A DNA stretch of 42,189 bases from Anaeromicrobium sp. (GTDB lineage: Bacteria; Bacillota; Clostridia; Peptostreptococcales; Thermotaleaceae). The translations under genes and the position numbers were made by a program. Each line of letters opens with the position of its first letter. Positions within the stretch are counted from its first letter, which is position 1. The stretch spans positions 1 to 42,189 of the forward strand of contig NZ_JAOART010000108.1 of assembly GCF_025210435.1 (NCBI RefSeq), written 5' to 3'. Shown piece by piece: positions 33,650-42,189 of the stretch. Below the pieces are notes generated by a model that ran no database searches, was not told where the DNA came from, and worked only from the letters and a program-made list of their open reading frames with translations.

Positions 33650-34468
33650 TTACTTTTTTGTGGTATCTAGGCCAAACCACTTTTTAGATAGTTCAGTTAG
33701 TGTTCCGTCCTCATGCATCTCTTTAATCACTTTGCTAATCTCTTCTGACATTTTTTTGCCATCTTCACTTTTTGCGAATGGATATGCATTGATTTCAGCA
33801 CCTATTTCTGTATCTGCTCCCATTAGTTTTACATCTAAATTTCCTTTAGTTATCACTGTTTGAGATTTAACTGCCCCTTGCCAGCATGCATCAAGTCTTT
33901 CTATTTCTACTTCCTTTTCTAAAGGAGTTCCATCATAAAATGACATATCTAAACCAAGTTCATATTCTTCATTTAATGCTCTTAATGTTTTTTCTCCATT
34001 TCCACCTAACCAAGCTCCAACTTTTTTACCTTTCAAATCTTCTATTTTTTCATAAGGGCTATCTTTTTTTACTATAAAATCGTATTTACTATAAGCATAT
34101 GGTTCAGTGAAATTATACTTTTCTTGTCTCTCCTTCGTAATGGACATTTGGTGTGCCACCGTATCAATTTGACCAGCATCTAACAATCCAACTAATCCAC
34201 TAAACTTTGATACTGTAAATTCAATCTTATATCCTGATCTTTTTCCTATTTCATTCCAAAGATCTACTTCAAATCCTTGAAGCTTATCATTTTCTTTAAA
34301 ACACCATGGATTATATGTACCACCTGTTCCAACTCTCATTACTTTTTCAACCTCTTGAGGTGCACTTCCATCAGTTTTTACCTCTTCCTTTTTACCACAT
34401 GCTGCAAATAGCATAGTGCTCATTACTAATACTGCTAACAGTATTCCTAATTTCTTCTTCTTAAACAT
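33650..34468 (-). CDS. Amino acid-binding lipoprotein, 272 aa
   Basis: Extracytoplasmic solute-binding protein (family 3). Signal peptide with lipobox MLFAACGKKEE, then RVGTGGTYNPWCFKENDKLQ and GFEVDLWNEIGKRSGYKI, the family-3 opening. Later KYNFTEPYAYSKYDFIVKKD and LKGKKVGAWLGGNGEKTLR form the ligand cleft and hinge. First gene of the three-gene transporter operon, with ribosome site AAAAGGGGAGG. The 'W' near the cleft and the operon partners recall cystine-type binders, but substrate is unproven. Confidence 0.93.
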   Translation of the reverse strand: MFKKKKLGILLAVLVMSTMLFAACGKKEEVKTDGSAPQEVEKVMRVGTGGTYNPWCFKENDKLQGFEVDLWNEIGKRSGYKIEFTVSKFSGLVGLLDAGQIDTVAHQMSITKERQEKYNFTEPYAYSKYDFIVKKDSPYEKIEDLKGKKVGAWLGGNGEKTLRALNEEYELGLDMSFYDGTPLEKEVEIERLDACWQGAVKSQTVITKGNLDVKLMGADTEIGAEINAYPFAKSEDGKKMSEEISKVIKEMHEDGTLTELSKKWFGLDTTKK

Positions 34469-34801
34469 ATTAATCCTCCCCTTTTATAAAAAAATTATGT
34501 ATAACCACAAAGGTCAAGCTGAGAATATTACCATATGTATATAGATTTCGTAACGCTAAGATTTCTTTATACAGTAACTTGCCTATAAGGGAAACCATTG
34601 AAAATTTTTGGAACCCTGGAACGTCACAACATCCTATGCTACTCCAACATGACTCATGAACCTATATACTAAGATTCACACTTTCGCTTGTGACAAGGAC
34701 TTGGGTGGAAAAGATTTTCAATATATTTTCCTGAAATAGGCACACATAAAGCTGGTTTATAAATACGAAATCTATAATTAATCTTCATCTATGATTTTTT
34801 C
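34469..34801. other. Intergenic stretch filled by repeat copy B1
   Basis: No gene. The 237-bp repeat B1 (34540-34776) fills most of it. The region 34469-34539 is the leader of the amino acid transporter operon; no riboswitch or T-box pattern was recognised. Confidence 0.6.
34540..34776 (+). mobile_element. Repeat family B, copy B1 (237 bp)
   Basis: Ends TATAGATTTCGTA and, inverted, TATAGATTTCGTATTTATAA. Inner parts of the arms share GCCTAT and CATTGAAAAT / ATTTTCAATAT. The centre contains GGAACCCTGGAACGTCACAA and CTTGTGACAAGG, again self-complementary, so the element would fold into a long hairpin. It has no ORF. Copy B2 (42001 onward) matches it in inverted orientation. Confidence 0.7.
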
Positions 34802-35983
34802 CTATATGTGGGTATATACAGCTTTTTTCAACCTACTTAGTCCTTCTTTCAATACAGATCGTGGACAAGCAATATTTATTCTTACAAATCCTTCTCCTTC
34901 TTCTCCATAGGTATATCCTTGATTTAACAATAGCTTTCCTTTACTATGAATAAGATTTTCTAAATCATTTTTATTCAATCCTAGCTCTCTTAAATCTAGC
35001 CATACTAAATATGTAGCTTCAGGTTGGATTACCTTTGCTTTTGGGATATTTTCTTCTATATATTTTGTTAAGAATTTTAAATTTTCTTCTATATATACCA
35101 ATAAATCATCTAACCATTCTTCTCCATGTTCATATGCTGCTTTTAATGCTTCTATTCCAAATACATTTGGCCTTGAAATTCCACAGCTTTCCCTTTCATT
35201 TAAAAACTTATTTCTTATTTTTTCATTTGGGATAATAATGTTTGACATTTGAAGACCTGCAATATTAAAAGTCTTACTTGGGGCTGTACAAACAATAGTA
35301 TTTTGAGCAAACTCCTCACTTATTGAAGGAAAGGGTCTATGCTCATGACCTTTTAATACTAAATCAGCATGAATTTCATCAGATACAAGGATTATATTAT
35401 TTTTAATACAAATATCTCCAAGCCTTTTTAATTCTTCTTCACTCCACACTCTTCCTACTGGGTTATGGGGACTACATAAAAACATAAGTTTTACCCTATC
35501 ATCAATTTTTTTCTCTAAATCATGAAAATCCATTACATATTTTCTTCCATCAAACTTCAAAGGATTAGAAACTACATCACATCCATTATTCTTAACTGCC
35601 TTAAAAAATGGTGGGTATACGGGGGATTGAATGATTACTTTATCATTAGGGTTAGTCAATGCTTTTACTAGGATATTTAATGCCGTAACAACTCCTGGTG
35701 TAAATACAATCCATTCTTTTTTTATATTCCAATTATGACGATGCTTCATCCAATGAATTACTGCATCATAATATGTATCATATCCTCCAGCATATCCAAA
35801 AATACCGTGTTCAGCCCTATTCATAATAGCCTCTAATACACACTTAGGAGCCTTAAAATCCATATCTGCTACCCATAAAGGTAGTATATCTTTATCTACA
35901 ATACCAAATACTTCTTCTAATCCATCCCATTTTATACAATTTGTATTTAAACGATTCCTTACTTCATCAAAATTATATTTCAT
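34802..35983 (-). CDS. MalY/PatB-family PLP-dependent C-S lyase/aminotransferase, 393 aa
   Basis: Fold-type I PLP enzyme. Substrate and cofactor motifs: FTPGVVTALNILVKAL, QSPVYPPFFKAV, CSPHNPVGRVW, VSDEIHADLVL and the PLP-binding Lys in APSKTFNIAGLQMSN. The IHADL and the PSKTFNIAGL patterns are those of MalY/PatB enzymes, most of which cleave cystathionine or cysteine-type C-S bonds. The ATG at 35983 follows AAGGGG; frames up to 36055 lack a ribosome site. It sits upstream of a polar amino acid importer on the same strand, separated by repeat B1. The pair suggests uptake and breakdown of a sulfur amino acid, with the repeat now between them. Confidence 0.9.
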   Translation of the reverse strand: MKYNFDEVRNRLNTNCIKWDGLEEVFGIVDKDILPLWVADMDFKAPKCVLEAIMNRAEHGIFGYAGGYDTYYDAVIHWMKHRHNWNIKKEWIVFTPGVVTALNILVKALTNPNDKVIIQSPVYPPFFKAVKNNGCDVVSNPLKFDGRKYVMDFHDLEKKIDDRVKLMFLCSPHNPVGRVWSEEELKRLGDICIKNNIILVSDEIHADLVLKGHEHRPFPSISEEFAQNTIVCTAPSKTFNIAGLQMSNIIIPNEKIRNKFLNERESCGISRPNVFGIEALKAAYEHGEEWLDDLLVYIEENLKFLTKYIEENIPKAKVIQPEATYLVWLDLRELGLNKNDLENLIHSKGKLLLNQGYTYGEEGEGFVRINIACPRSVLKEGLSRLKKAVYTHI

Positions 35984-35995
35984 AAAGACCCCTTC

Positions 35996-36009
35996 TTTCA
36001 TATGCCTTA
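35996..36009 (-). repeat. Solo end of the 156-bp element in the MalY/PatB leader
   Basis: On the minus strand TAAGGCATATGAAA lies 12 bp upstream of the ATG, with the ribosome site right after it. Another exact 14-base copy is at 5022-5035. Confidence 0.35.
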
Positions 36010-36152
36010 TAATCTTACAAATTTCATTATAATTTTCATTTACATAATAATCCAATAGAAAAATCTTATCTTCTCTATCTTTATTATAGAATGTGCTTAT
36101 ACAACAGGTCAGTTAATCCTATTGTCGTAAGTTTTTCCATTCCAATAAAATA

Positions 36153-36179
36153 AAGGACACGACTTAAATCCGTGTCCTT
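36153..36179 (-). terminator. Terminator of the 98-aa gene
   Basis: AAGGACACG and CGTGTCCTT pair around a nine-base loop. On the minus strand the stem is followed by TATTTTATT. It lies about 55 bp after the stop of the 98-aa gene. Confidence 0.7.
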
Positions 36180-36233
36180 AAAATTTATCATTAATCATAT
36201 GTTTTTTCATAAACAATTTATAAAACAGTTTTC

Positions 36234-36530
36234 TCATGAGTTATATTTTTGACCCTTCTTTTTGAATCTCATGGGTGGCAGTTCTTTTCCTGTGGCAAAA
36301 GTATAATAGGATTTTAAAACTTCAGGATACATTCTTTTATCCCTTGGCGTAAGATCCGTGTCAAAATAAATAGTAGTTCTCAATCTTTGCACTTCCTCTT
36401 CCCTTTTGACCATTTCATCTAACGCAATTTTATACTCAGCTTCTAACTTACCTAAAACCTCCATGATTTTGTCAACTTCATCTCTACCTTTGTCCTTAAT
36501 TAGATAATCTCTATAACCTTCTATCTTCAT
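36234..36530 (-). CDS. Small charged protein of unknown function, 98 aa
   Basis: I do not recognise a family. The first half is a Lys/Glu-rich helix, with a heptad-like stretch (about residues 16-50) that could form a coiled coil. The second half contains TPRDKRMYPEVLKSYYTFAT and a basic end (RFKKKGQKYN). It has no signal peptide or membrane helix, so it is probably cytoplasmic. The start is well supported by AAGGGGGG. It is followed by a terminator and preceded by element A4. Confidence 0.6.
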   Translation of the reverse strand: MKIEGYRDYLIKDKGRDEVDKIMEVLGKLEAEYKIALDEMVKREEEVQRLRTTIYFDTDLTPRDKRMYPEVLKSYYTFATGKELPPMRFKKKGQKYNS

Positions 36531-36669
36531 AAAAATCCCCCCTTACTTATATGATAAATGAATTTACAAAAAATTCAATGAATTTCTTTACAAATATTTT
36601 CCATGTCATCATATAAAAAGGAATCCTATAGGATAATCCCCCCATATTAGATTCATAATTTTTACTTAA

Positions 36670-36825
36670 GGTATATTCAAAAAATAAATTAGTCATTTCA
36701 CTGGTTATTTGGATTATTTTCTTCGTTATGGAGTCGTTCACATATGTTTAATATGCTCACTCACCATGCCTTGAAAATAATCCAAATCCCTCAGAGACTT
36801 GACTAGTTTATTTTTTTCATATGCC
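36670..36825 (-). mobile_element. 156-bp MITE-like element, copy A4 (inverted)
   Basis: Opposite orientation to A1-A3, beginning GGTATATTCAAAAAATAAA on the plus strand and ending TTTCATATGCC. Flanked by TAA at 36667-36669 and TAA at 36826-36828. It lies against the end of the chemoreceptor gene and changes its stop codon from TAA to TAG. Confidence 0.85.
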
Positions 36826-38891
36826 TAAAGTTTAAATCTTTCAATATTTCCTTGCATAGAATCAGAACGTTCTCTTAGTTCCACACTTGTATCTAAAATA
36901 TCTCTTGTGGCTTCACTGACCACCTGAATTGTAGCCGCAATTTCCTCCGTTGCAGCCGATACTTCTTCAGATACTGCCGATACAGACTGTACCTTTTCGA
37001 TAATATTTTCTTTCTTTCCAATCACATCTGATGTGACAACATCAATATGTGTAACCTTTGGAATGACTGCTTCCACTTCACTTATGACATCTTTAAAGGT
37101 TTTAATAGAATCTCTAACAATTCTTTCTTGTTCTATTAACTGTACACTTACATGATCTGCCCTATCTACTGCTGTTTCAGCATCATTTGAAATACTACTA
37201 ATTAATTGGTTTATATTGCTAGAAGATTGTTTTACTTGTTCAGCTAATCCTCTTATTTCATCTGCTACTACTGCAAATCCTTTACCCGCATCCCCCGCTC
37301 TTGCCGCTTCAATGGCTGCATTTAGTGCTAAAAGATTAGTTTGTTCTGATACACTATTAATAACCTCTGTAATTTGACTTACTTGTTTAATATTTTCACT
37401 TAATATTGAAATATTTTCTTTTACACTGGTAGAAGCTTTATTCATAACCTCTATGGATGATATTAATTTTTCTAACTGATCGTTACTTACATTAGCCTTT
37501 GAATTAATTGAATTTGTTTTATTGCTCACTTCTGAAACAAGTTTTGCAACATTATCCATTTCATCACCAAAATTTATTAATTGATTAGTAATCTCTGCTA
37601 AATCTTGGGCTTGATAATTGGTTCCCTGTGCCACATCACCTATGGAACTTGCCACTTCATTGGATGAATGATTAATTTTTTCAGCTACTTCATTTAAACC
37701 CTTTGCATCATAATCCACAAGTGCTGACACCTCTTTTATTTCTAGCATCATATTTTTCTGTCCCTGTACCATATTTTCAAAGCTATCTGTAAGTTTCCCA
37801 AATTCATCTGAACTTTTACTATCTGACCTAATTGTAAAATCGCCTTTTTCAGCATATGCCATTAGATTGATTAAATTATGAATAGGCTTAGTGATAATTT
37901 TACCCGTATAATAGGCACCTATCATAGAAATAATTAACACACCTATTAGTATAAAACTTTGGAAAATTAGCATTTCCCGTGCTTGTGCTAAAATTTCACT
38001 CTTAGGGACTGTGGCCATAATTATAAATCCATTATCCATTTTTGAAAAACTAGTTATTTTATCTATTCCTTCAAATTCTGTTTCTTGAATACCTAAAAGT
38101 TTCTCATCTATAATAGCTTCTAGTTTTGTAAATGCATTACCCCCTAGATCTTTTAGGTTAATCTTCTCCTTTATTGTAGGATGTACAATAATATCCTTAT
38201 TTGAATTTAATAAGGTAGTATATCCACTAGTATATAATTTCATAGATAAAACATTCTCTTCAATAAATGTAAAATCTATATCCATACCCACAACACCAAT
38301 TAACTTATTTCCCTTATAAATGGGTGAAGAATATGTAATCACATTAGCCTTTAAATTTTCATCATAGTAAGGATTACTCCATATGCCTTGTCCTCCTTTA
38401 ATAGGTCTAAAGTACCAGGCTGCATTTTCATTTGAAGGAGTTAAATCTTCAAGGGGTGTAGCATCTCCCACATTTTCATAATCACCCCTGTCGTTTATAA
38501 GATATACTGATTGATAAAGCTTATCTCCATGAATTAATTCTGGATTAAATGCAAAGTAAGCATCAATATTTCCCTTTGCACTTCTTGCACCATTATAAAC
38601 TAGGGGATGGATACTTTTAATAAAAGTGTCCATATAATTAGGATCACTTAATTTACTCTCATCATATATTCCTGAAATGCTATTTCCTAAATTATCTACT
38701 GAACCTTCAAGGGAATTCATCATTTTATCAAATTCATTTGCTTTATTTTGTACAGTCAATAACATTTTATCATTTGCATCATTGCTAATAATCTCACTAC
38801 ATTTTACATAGCTCACAGCACTTATTCCCACAGACACTAGTAATGTACATAAAATAATAGCCAGGGCTATTTTGTAAGATATTCTTCTCAT
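36825..38891 (-). CDS. Methyl-accepting chemotaxis protein with dCache sensor, 688 aa
   Basis: A full-length chemoreceptor. An N-terminal helix (about 8-28), then an extracytoplasmic double-Cache domain of about 265 residues. Its distal part reads [20 protein letters not shown], then [20 protein letters not shown], and [17 protein letters not shown], the standard dCache_1 layout. A second helix (about 310-330), a HAMP domain and the signalling hairpin follow, with [20 protein letters not shown] and [17 protein letters not shown]. The Arg that usually stands just before the WY in amino acid-binding dCache domains is Ala here, so the ligand class is unclear. The start lies 26 bp after the stop of the decarboxylase gene at 38917, so the two are probably cotranscribed. 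The stop codon TAG is partly supplied by element A4. Confidence 0.93.
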   Translation of the reverse strand: MRRISYKIALAIILCTLLVSVGISAVSYVKCSEIISNDANDKMLLTVQNKANEFDKMMNSLEGSVDNLGNSISGIYDESKLSDPNYMDTFIKSIHPLVYNGARSAKGNIDAYFAFNPELIHGDKLYQSVYLINDRGDYENVGDATPLEDLTPSNENAAWYFRPIKGGQGIWSNPYYDENLKANVITYSSPIYKGNKLIGVVGMDIDFTFIEENVLSMKLYTSGYTTLLNSNKDIIVHPTIKEKINLKDLGGNAFTKLEAIIDEKLLGIQETEFEGIDKITSFSKMDNGFIIMATVPKSEILAQAREMLIFQSFILIGVLIISMIGAYYTGKIITKPIHNLINLMAYAEKGDFTIRSDSKSSDEFGKLTDSFENMVQGQKNMMLEIKEVSALVDYDAKGLNEVAEKINHSSNEVASSIGDVAQGTNYQAQDLAEITNQLINFGDEMDNVAKLVSEVSNKTNSINSKANVSNDQLEKLISSIEVMNKASTSVKENISILSENIKQVSQITEVINSVSEQTNLLALNAAIEAARAGDAGKGFAVVADEIRGLAEQVKQSSSNINQLISSISNDAETAVDRADHVSVQLIEQERIVRDSIKTFKDVISEVEAVIPKVTHIDVVTSDVIGKKENIIEKVQSVSAVSEEVSAATEEIAATIQVVSEATRDILDTSVELRERSDSMQGNIERFKL

Positions 38892-38916
38892 ACTTGTAAC
38901 CTCCTCTCCTCTCCTT

Positions 38917-41238
38917 TTATTTTGCCATTAAGTCATCTATAAACTCATCAATCACATCTGGTGAAACATGGGGCATAATATCAAGATGAGATACGGAGTG
39001 GTTATTTTCATCTATTACCTCAGGCATTCCCCATTTTTCTCTAATCTTAGCCCTAGGAGAAGGTTTTAAAATGATAATATTTGAACTTTCATTCCTAAAT
39101 GGCCTTATATTGGTATCTTTTTCTACTTCCTTCAGCCTTTGTTCCGCATATCTACTAACTTCCATAGTATTTTGTGCAAACTCGCCTAATCCCTTTTCTC
39201 CTAACTCACATATTCTTTTCCAAATAACAACAGACATGTATGAATTCTTAGATCCTGTAATAATCGTTCCATATTTATGAAAATAATCTTGAACATCTTC
39301 ATCCGTATATACATTTTTGCTATTTTCAATAATAGATGTAAGATTTGATATTATTTCATTCATAATAATATCTATATTGCTTTTTCTAAAAATTCCTATA
39401 CCACATGGAAATGGAGCTCCTAAAAACTTATGTCCACTTACAGCTATGGAGTCTATAGGCATATAATTTTCATCTTCTGGTGATAGTTTAAAAGGTATTA
39501 TTTCTTCATATGTACTTAAAAAAGGTAAAATATGTCCGTGTAATGCTCCATCACAATGGATATATACTTGTTCTCTAGGCATTTCACATTCCCTTAAAAC
39601 CTCTCCAACTTTTTTTAACTTATCAATAGAACCTTTCATAGTTGTTCCTAAATTAATATTTATGATAGCTCCTAAGTTTGGATTTAACCTTTTATTTAGG
39701 ATGATTTTTTCTTTTAATGAAGTATAATCCATTTCTCCCCATATGGGATCATGTTCAACTTTTTCTGTTTTTATATCAAATATGGCTGCTCCCTTTGATA
39801 GACTATAGTGAGTCTCTCCAGTTAAAAACAATACCCCATTCTCTTTGAATTTTCTCTTTGCCGTAAGTAATCCTATATAATTTCCTTCTGTTCCACCAGT
39901 TGTTACATATCCTGTGAATTTTTCCTGTACCTGTTCGTGGAAAAATATATTTTTATAAAAACTAATAATTTCATTATCAAATTTATCCGTATAAGAAGTA
40001 TCATATGTAGGATTTTTTATTGTATCTAAATTTAAGTCTACTGAAAAAATTCCATTACATGTATTGTACATAATACTCTCTTTTATTAACATTTCAAACA
40101 AATTATTTAATTGACTATCATCCCAAAGTTGGTTAATGGGATAACCCATTGACATGGGTTTTAGAATTTTTAATTTTTCCATAAAGGTTTTGTACCCATG
40201 ATAATCCTTTTCTAATAATTGATTTTTAGCAAATACTTCACTTAATTCTTCTTCCCTCAGATTCTTTAACTCACCTATTTCATCTAAACTAAATCTATTG
40301 AAAAAATAATCATCAAAGAAAAGAAAGTTTCCATTTCTAGAACCAACAACAGTGCTGTCTTCTGCACCTATATACTGAACAGTAGCATCATTAAAATATT
40401 TTTGCACTTCCACACTAGTTATTAATAGTCCTGTTAAGTAAGATGACTTTGCACAAGTACAACTAATAGATACAGAGTCAATATATACATGAGATTCATT
40501 TTTCTCTAATAGATTCATCCCTCCTGAAAGGACCTTTAGATCATTAATAGAATGAACCATTAAATGAATATATGAATTTGTAAAATTTTTCCTTACTTCC
40601 CTAATAATATTTTTTATTTTATTCATCTCTTCTTTCGTATACTGGTTTGGTAATGAAATTGTGAAGAATATACCTTTCTTCTTTAAATCTTCATTTTTAA
40701 AATGGCCTAAAATTTCTTTTCCTTCATCTTCCACAATTATTTGTTTCTCTATATTTAACAAAACTGCTGATTCATACATACTCAATGGAATTTTTCCATA
40801 ACCCATTAAAAGGGTTTCTAATTTTTCTTTTTTAAATTTTGTCTTTGCTGATTTAAGAGCAAAAATTGATGCTTCCTTATGACCTAATGTAAAATATCCA
40901 AAAGTATTTGTATCACTTCCTCCATAAGGATTTAGATGTAAATATTTGAATATTTTATTTAATAATTTCAATTCAATTTCCCTTGTTTCCAATCCATATT
41001 TACATTGGCCATCTGGATTTCCCACATTGTTAATATGATAGTTAAATAATTTCATTAACACTTCCTTATCCCTATTAGGTAACATATTTTCATCTATATG
41101 ATTAAAATAATCCTCATAGTTTTTCAATAGCTGTGAGATAAACTCATTATACGTTTGAAATTTTTCTCCATTAAACTCATATTTTTCAGCGATTATTTCT
41201 GGTTCTACAAGACAAAGACAATTATTTGAATCTTTCAC
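38917..41238 (-). CDS. Histidine-decarboxylase-like PLP enzyme with a second, degenerate PLP domain, 773 aa
   Basis: The C-terminal half (about 385-773) matches PLP-type histidine decarboxylases (group II). It carries [11 protein letters not shown], His477 ([10 protein letters not shown]), IGTT-like [12 protein letters not shown], Asp563 ([11 protein letters not shown]), His603 and the PLP Lys604 in [18 protein letters not shown], and ITGSKN. The N-terminal half (about 60-330) repeats the same order in a decayed form: [20 protein letters not shown], then [38 protein letters not shown] and [14 protein letters not shown]. In that half the Asp is Met227, the Lys site is Cys262 and the catalytic His is missing. 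The pattern implies a tandem duplication in which the first half became structural or regulatory. GTG start after GGGAGG. It lies upstream of, and close to, the chemoreceptor gene. Confidence 0.85.
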   Translation of the reverse strand: MKDSNNCLCLVEPEIIAEKYEFNGEKFQTYNEFISQLLKNYEDYFNHIDENMLPNRDKEVLMKLFNYHINNVGNPDGQCKYGLETREIELKLLNKIFKYLHLNPYGGSDTNTFGYFTLGHKEASIFALKSAKTKFKKEKLETLLMGYGKIPLSMYESAVLLNIEKQIIVEDEGKEILGHFKNEDLKKKGIFFTISLPNQYTKEEMNKIKNIIREVRKNFTNSYIHLMVHSINDLKVLSGGMNLLEKNESHVYIDSVSISCTCAKSSYLTGLLITSVEVQKYFNDATVQYIGAEDSTVVGSRNGNFLFFDDYFFNRFSLDEIGELKNLREEELSEVFAKNQLLEKDYHGYKTFMEKLKILKPMSMGYPINQLWDDSQLNNLFEMLIKESIMYNTCNGIFSVDLNLDTIKNPTYDTSYTDKFDNEIISFYKNIFFHEQVQEKFTGYVTTGGTEGNYIGLLTAKRKFKENGVLFLTGETHYSLSKGAAIFDIKTEKVEHDPIWGEMDYTSLKEKIILNKRLNPNLGAIININLGTTMKGSIDKLKKVGEVLRECEMPREQVYIHCDGALHGHILPFLSTYEEIIPFKLSPEDENYMPIDSIAVSGHKFLGAPFPCGIGIFRKSNIDIIMNEIISNLTSIIENSKNVYTDEDVQDYFHKYGTIITGSKNSYMSVVIWKRICELGEKGLGEFAQNTMEVSRYAEQRLKEVEKDTNIRPFRNESSNIIILKPSPRAKIREKWGMPEVIDENNHSVSHLDIMPHVSPDVIDEFIDDLMAK

Positions 41239-41389
41239 CCTATTTCCTCCCTATTTTTATGTGATTAAAGCATTTTAATATTATAGTAATCTTTAATCAT
41301 TACATAACATTACATTATTTAACTAATTTTACAATATTAACCTACAATTTTTTGTCATTTCTTGCGATTTATTTTATTTTTAAATGATT

Positions 41390-41400
41390 AGGCATATGAT
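41390..41400 (+). repeat. Solo end of the 156-bp element beyond aroK
   Basis: AGGCATATGAT preceded by TTA, a left-end match that breaks off after ten bases. A second end in the same orientation is at 41490-41510. Confidence 0.25.
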
Positions 41401-41433
41401 TTACCAGTAAAATATATTTTTTTCTATATAAAA

Positions 41434-41460
41434 AATCACATATATACAAAATATGTGATT
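41434..41460 (-). terminator. Terminator of aroK
   Basis: AATCACATAT and ATATGTGATT pair around a seven-base loop. On the minus strand the stem is followed by TTTTTTATA. Confidence 0.75.
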
Positions 41461-41480
41461 ATCTGTAATTTCTTGATTAT

Positions 41481-41978
41481 TTAAGCTTTAGGCATATTCA
41501 AAAAATTTATTATATTCTTTATAATCTCTTCTAAACTTCTATCATTCATAACTTCCATATGACAATATTTTTTATACAAATCATATCTTTCTTCATACAA
41601 CTTGAACAAATTTTCCTTCTTACTCAAAAGAGGCCTACTTTCCGTATCTATATCCTCTAATATATTATCTATAGGCCTATTTATAAAAATAATTACTCCA
41701 TTTCTCTTAATTATCTTCACATTATATGGATTCTTTATTATTCCTCCACCTGTGGATATTACTCCATTAGTTTTTTCACTAACAATCTCAGTGGCCTTCG
41801 TCTCCATTTCCCTAAAATAACTTTCTCCTCTTTTGAATATCTCAGGAATAGTTTTTCCTGCTATCTTTTCTATCTCTTCATCTATATCAATGAATACTCT
41901 ATTCAAATTGTGGGCAACTTTTTTTCCTATGGTAGTTTTTCCACAACCAGGCATACCTATTAATACAATATTTTTCAT
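41481..41978 (-). CDS. aroK: Shikimate kinase, 165 aa
   Basis: Phosphorylates shikimate at the 3-OH with ATP in the aromatic amino acid pathway (cytoplasm). Walker A is IGMPGCGKTTIG (7-18). Shikimate-binding Asp33 is in FIDIDEEIE, Arg56 is in SYFREMETKA, and the GGG motif is STGGGII (75-81). The lid Arg is in ESRPLLSKKE. The length is normal for the family (about 165-175). The C-terminal residues NMPKA are encoded by a sequence matching the end of the 156-bp element (plus-strand 41490-41510, AGGCATATTCAAAAAATTTA). The gene stands apart from other aro genes, with its own terminator; repeat B2 lies just upstream. Confidence 0.95.
   Translation of the reverse strand: MKNIVLIGMPGCGKTTIGKKVAHNLNRVFIDIDEEIEKIAGKTIPEIFKRGESYFREMETKATEIVSEKTNGVISTGGGIIKNPYNVKIIKRNGVIIFINRPIDNILEDIDTESRPLLSKKENLFKLYEERYDLYKKYCHMEVMNDRSLEEIIKNIINFLNMPKA
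41490..41510 (+). repeat. Element-end sequence encoding the aroK C-terminus
   Basis: AGGCATATTCAAAAAATTTA matches the right-end complement of the 156-bp family for its first 16 bases. It codes for residues INFLNMP of aroK on the minus strand. Confidence 0.4.
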
Positions 41979-42000
41979 AATTTATCATCCCTTTGTGTTC

Positions 42001-42189
42001 TATAGATTTATCATTTTCAAACTTGAGTTATGTGAGCCTACTTCAGGAAAATATATTGAAAATTTTTTCCACCCAAGTCCTTGTCACAAGCGAAAGTGTG
42101 AATCTTCGTATATAGGTTCATGTGTCATGTTGGAGTAGCATAGGATGTTGTGACGTTCCAGGGTTCCAAAGATTTTCAATATATTTTCC
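42001..42189 (+). mobile_element. Repeat family B, copy B2, cut by the window end
   Basis: Starts TATAGATTTATCATTTTCAA and matches B1 in inverted orientation through CACCCAAGTCCTTGTCACAA and CATAGGATGTTGTGACG. About 45 bp of the element are expected beyond the window. It lies between aroK and whatever gene precedes it. Confidence 0.7.

Noticed and set aside
34469-34540. T-box or S-box leader before the amino acid transporter
   Set aside because: No T-box sequence or S-box core could be recognised.
36547-36741. 64-codon frame on the minus strand
   Set aside because: It is made largely of element A4 sequence; its start and composition come from the repeat.
11001-36825. CRISPR array
   Set aside because: Repeated copies are kilobases apart, not regularly spaced, and each has its own target duplication.

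Overview
The window looks like a chromosomal segment from a low-GC, endospore-forming anaerobic member of the Clostridia. Base composition is strongly AT-rich, ribosome sites are strong (AGGAGG type), and GTG and TTG starts are frequent. Content supports this: a GerAB-type germination permease, a molybdenum hydroxylase operon, BMP-type nucleoside uptake, and envelope proteins typical of monoderms. I cannot name the species. No rRNA, tRNA or CRISPR array was seen.

Layout. 1-136 is the right end of an IS3-family element that has cut a lipoprotein gene (137-430, which also carries a frameshift). 471-3759 holds a secreted protein, a small membrane protein and a secreted subtilisin-like protease. 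4312-10868 is an RND efflux pump, its adaptor, and a histidine kinase/response regulator pair in one operon. 11308-12015 is a Cache-domain membrane protein with a SHOCT-like tail. 12275-16099 (+) is a three-subunit xanthine dehydrogenase/purine hydroxylase-type operon. 16155-21443 (-) has a chemoreceptor, a small membrane protein, a secreted propeller-like protein, a UPF0324/YeiH transporter and a GerAB permease. 21696-24212 has prfC (+) and tcdA (-). 24397-31801 (-) is a purine or nucleoside scavenging operon: M20 amidohydrolase, BMP binding protein, ATPase, two permeases and an aminohydrolase. 32210-35983 (-) is a polar amino acid ABC transporter beside a MalY/PatB aminotransferase-like C-S lyase. 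36234-41978 (-) has a small hypothetical gene, a dCache chemoreceptor, a 773-residue histidine-decarboxylase-like protein and aroK.

Most striking points. (1) The protein at 38917-41238 reads as two histidine-decarboxylase-like PLP domains in tandem. The C-terminal one keeps the catalytic residues and the N-terminal one has lost them. (2) There is a 156-bp MITE-like element with four copies of identical length, each flanked by a perfect 3-bp TWA target duplication. One copy lies inside the xanthine dehydrogenase operon, where it replaced the last 16 codons of the iron-sulfur subunit with its own stop. Another replaced a chemoreceptor TAA stop with TAG. (3) A second long-hairpin repeat family (about 237 bp) has two near-complete copies and one solo end. 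(4) The M20 amidohydrolase lacks an ATG/GTG/TTG where its N-terminus should begin; a good ribosome site points to an ATT start codon.

How the genes may work together: two separate loci (the molybdenum hydroxylase operon and the BMP transporter operon with its deaminase and amidohydrolase) suggest use of purines or nucleosides as nutrients. A decarboxylase sits 25 bp from a chemoreceptor, suggesting amino acid sensing and use. Functions of substrates are inferred from family and context only.
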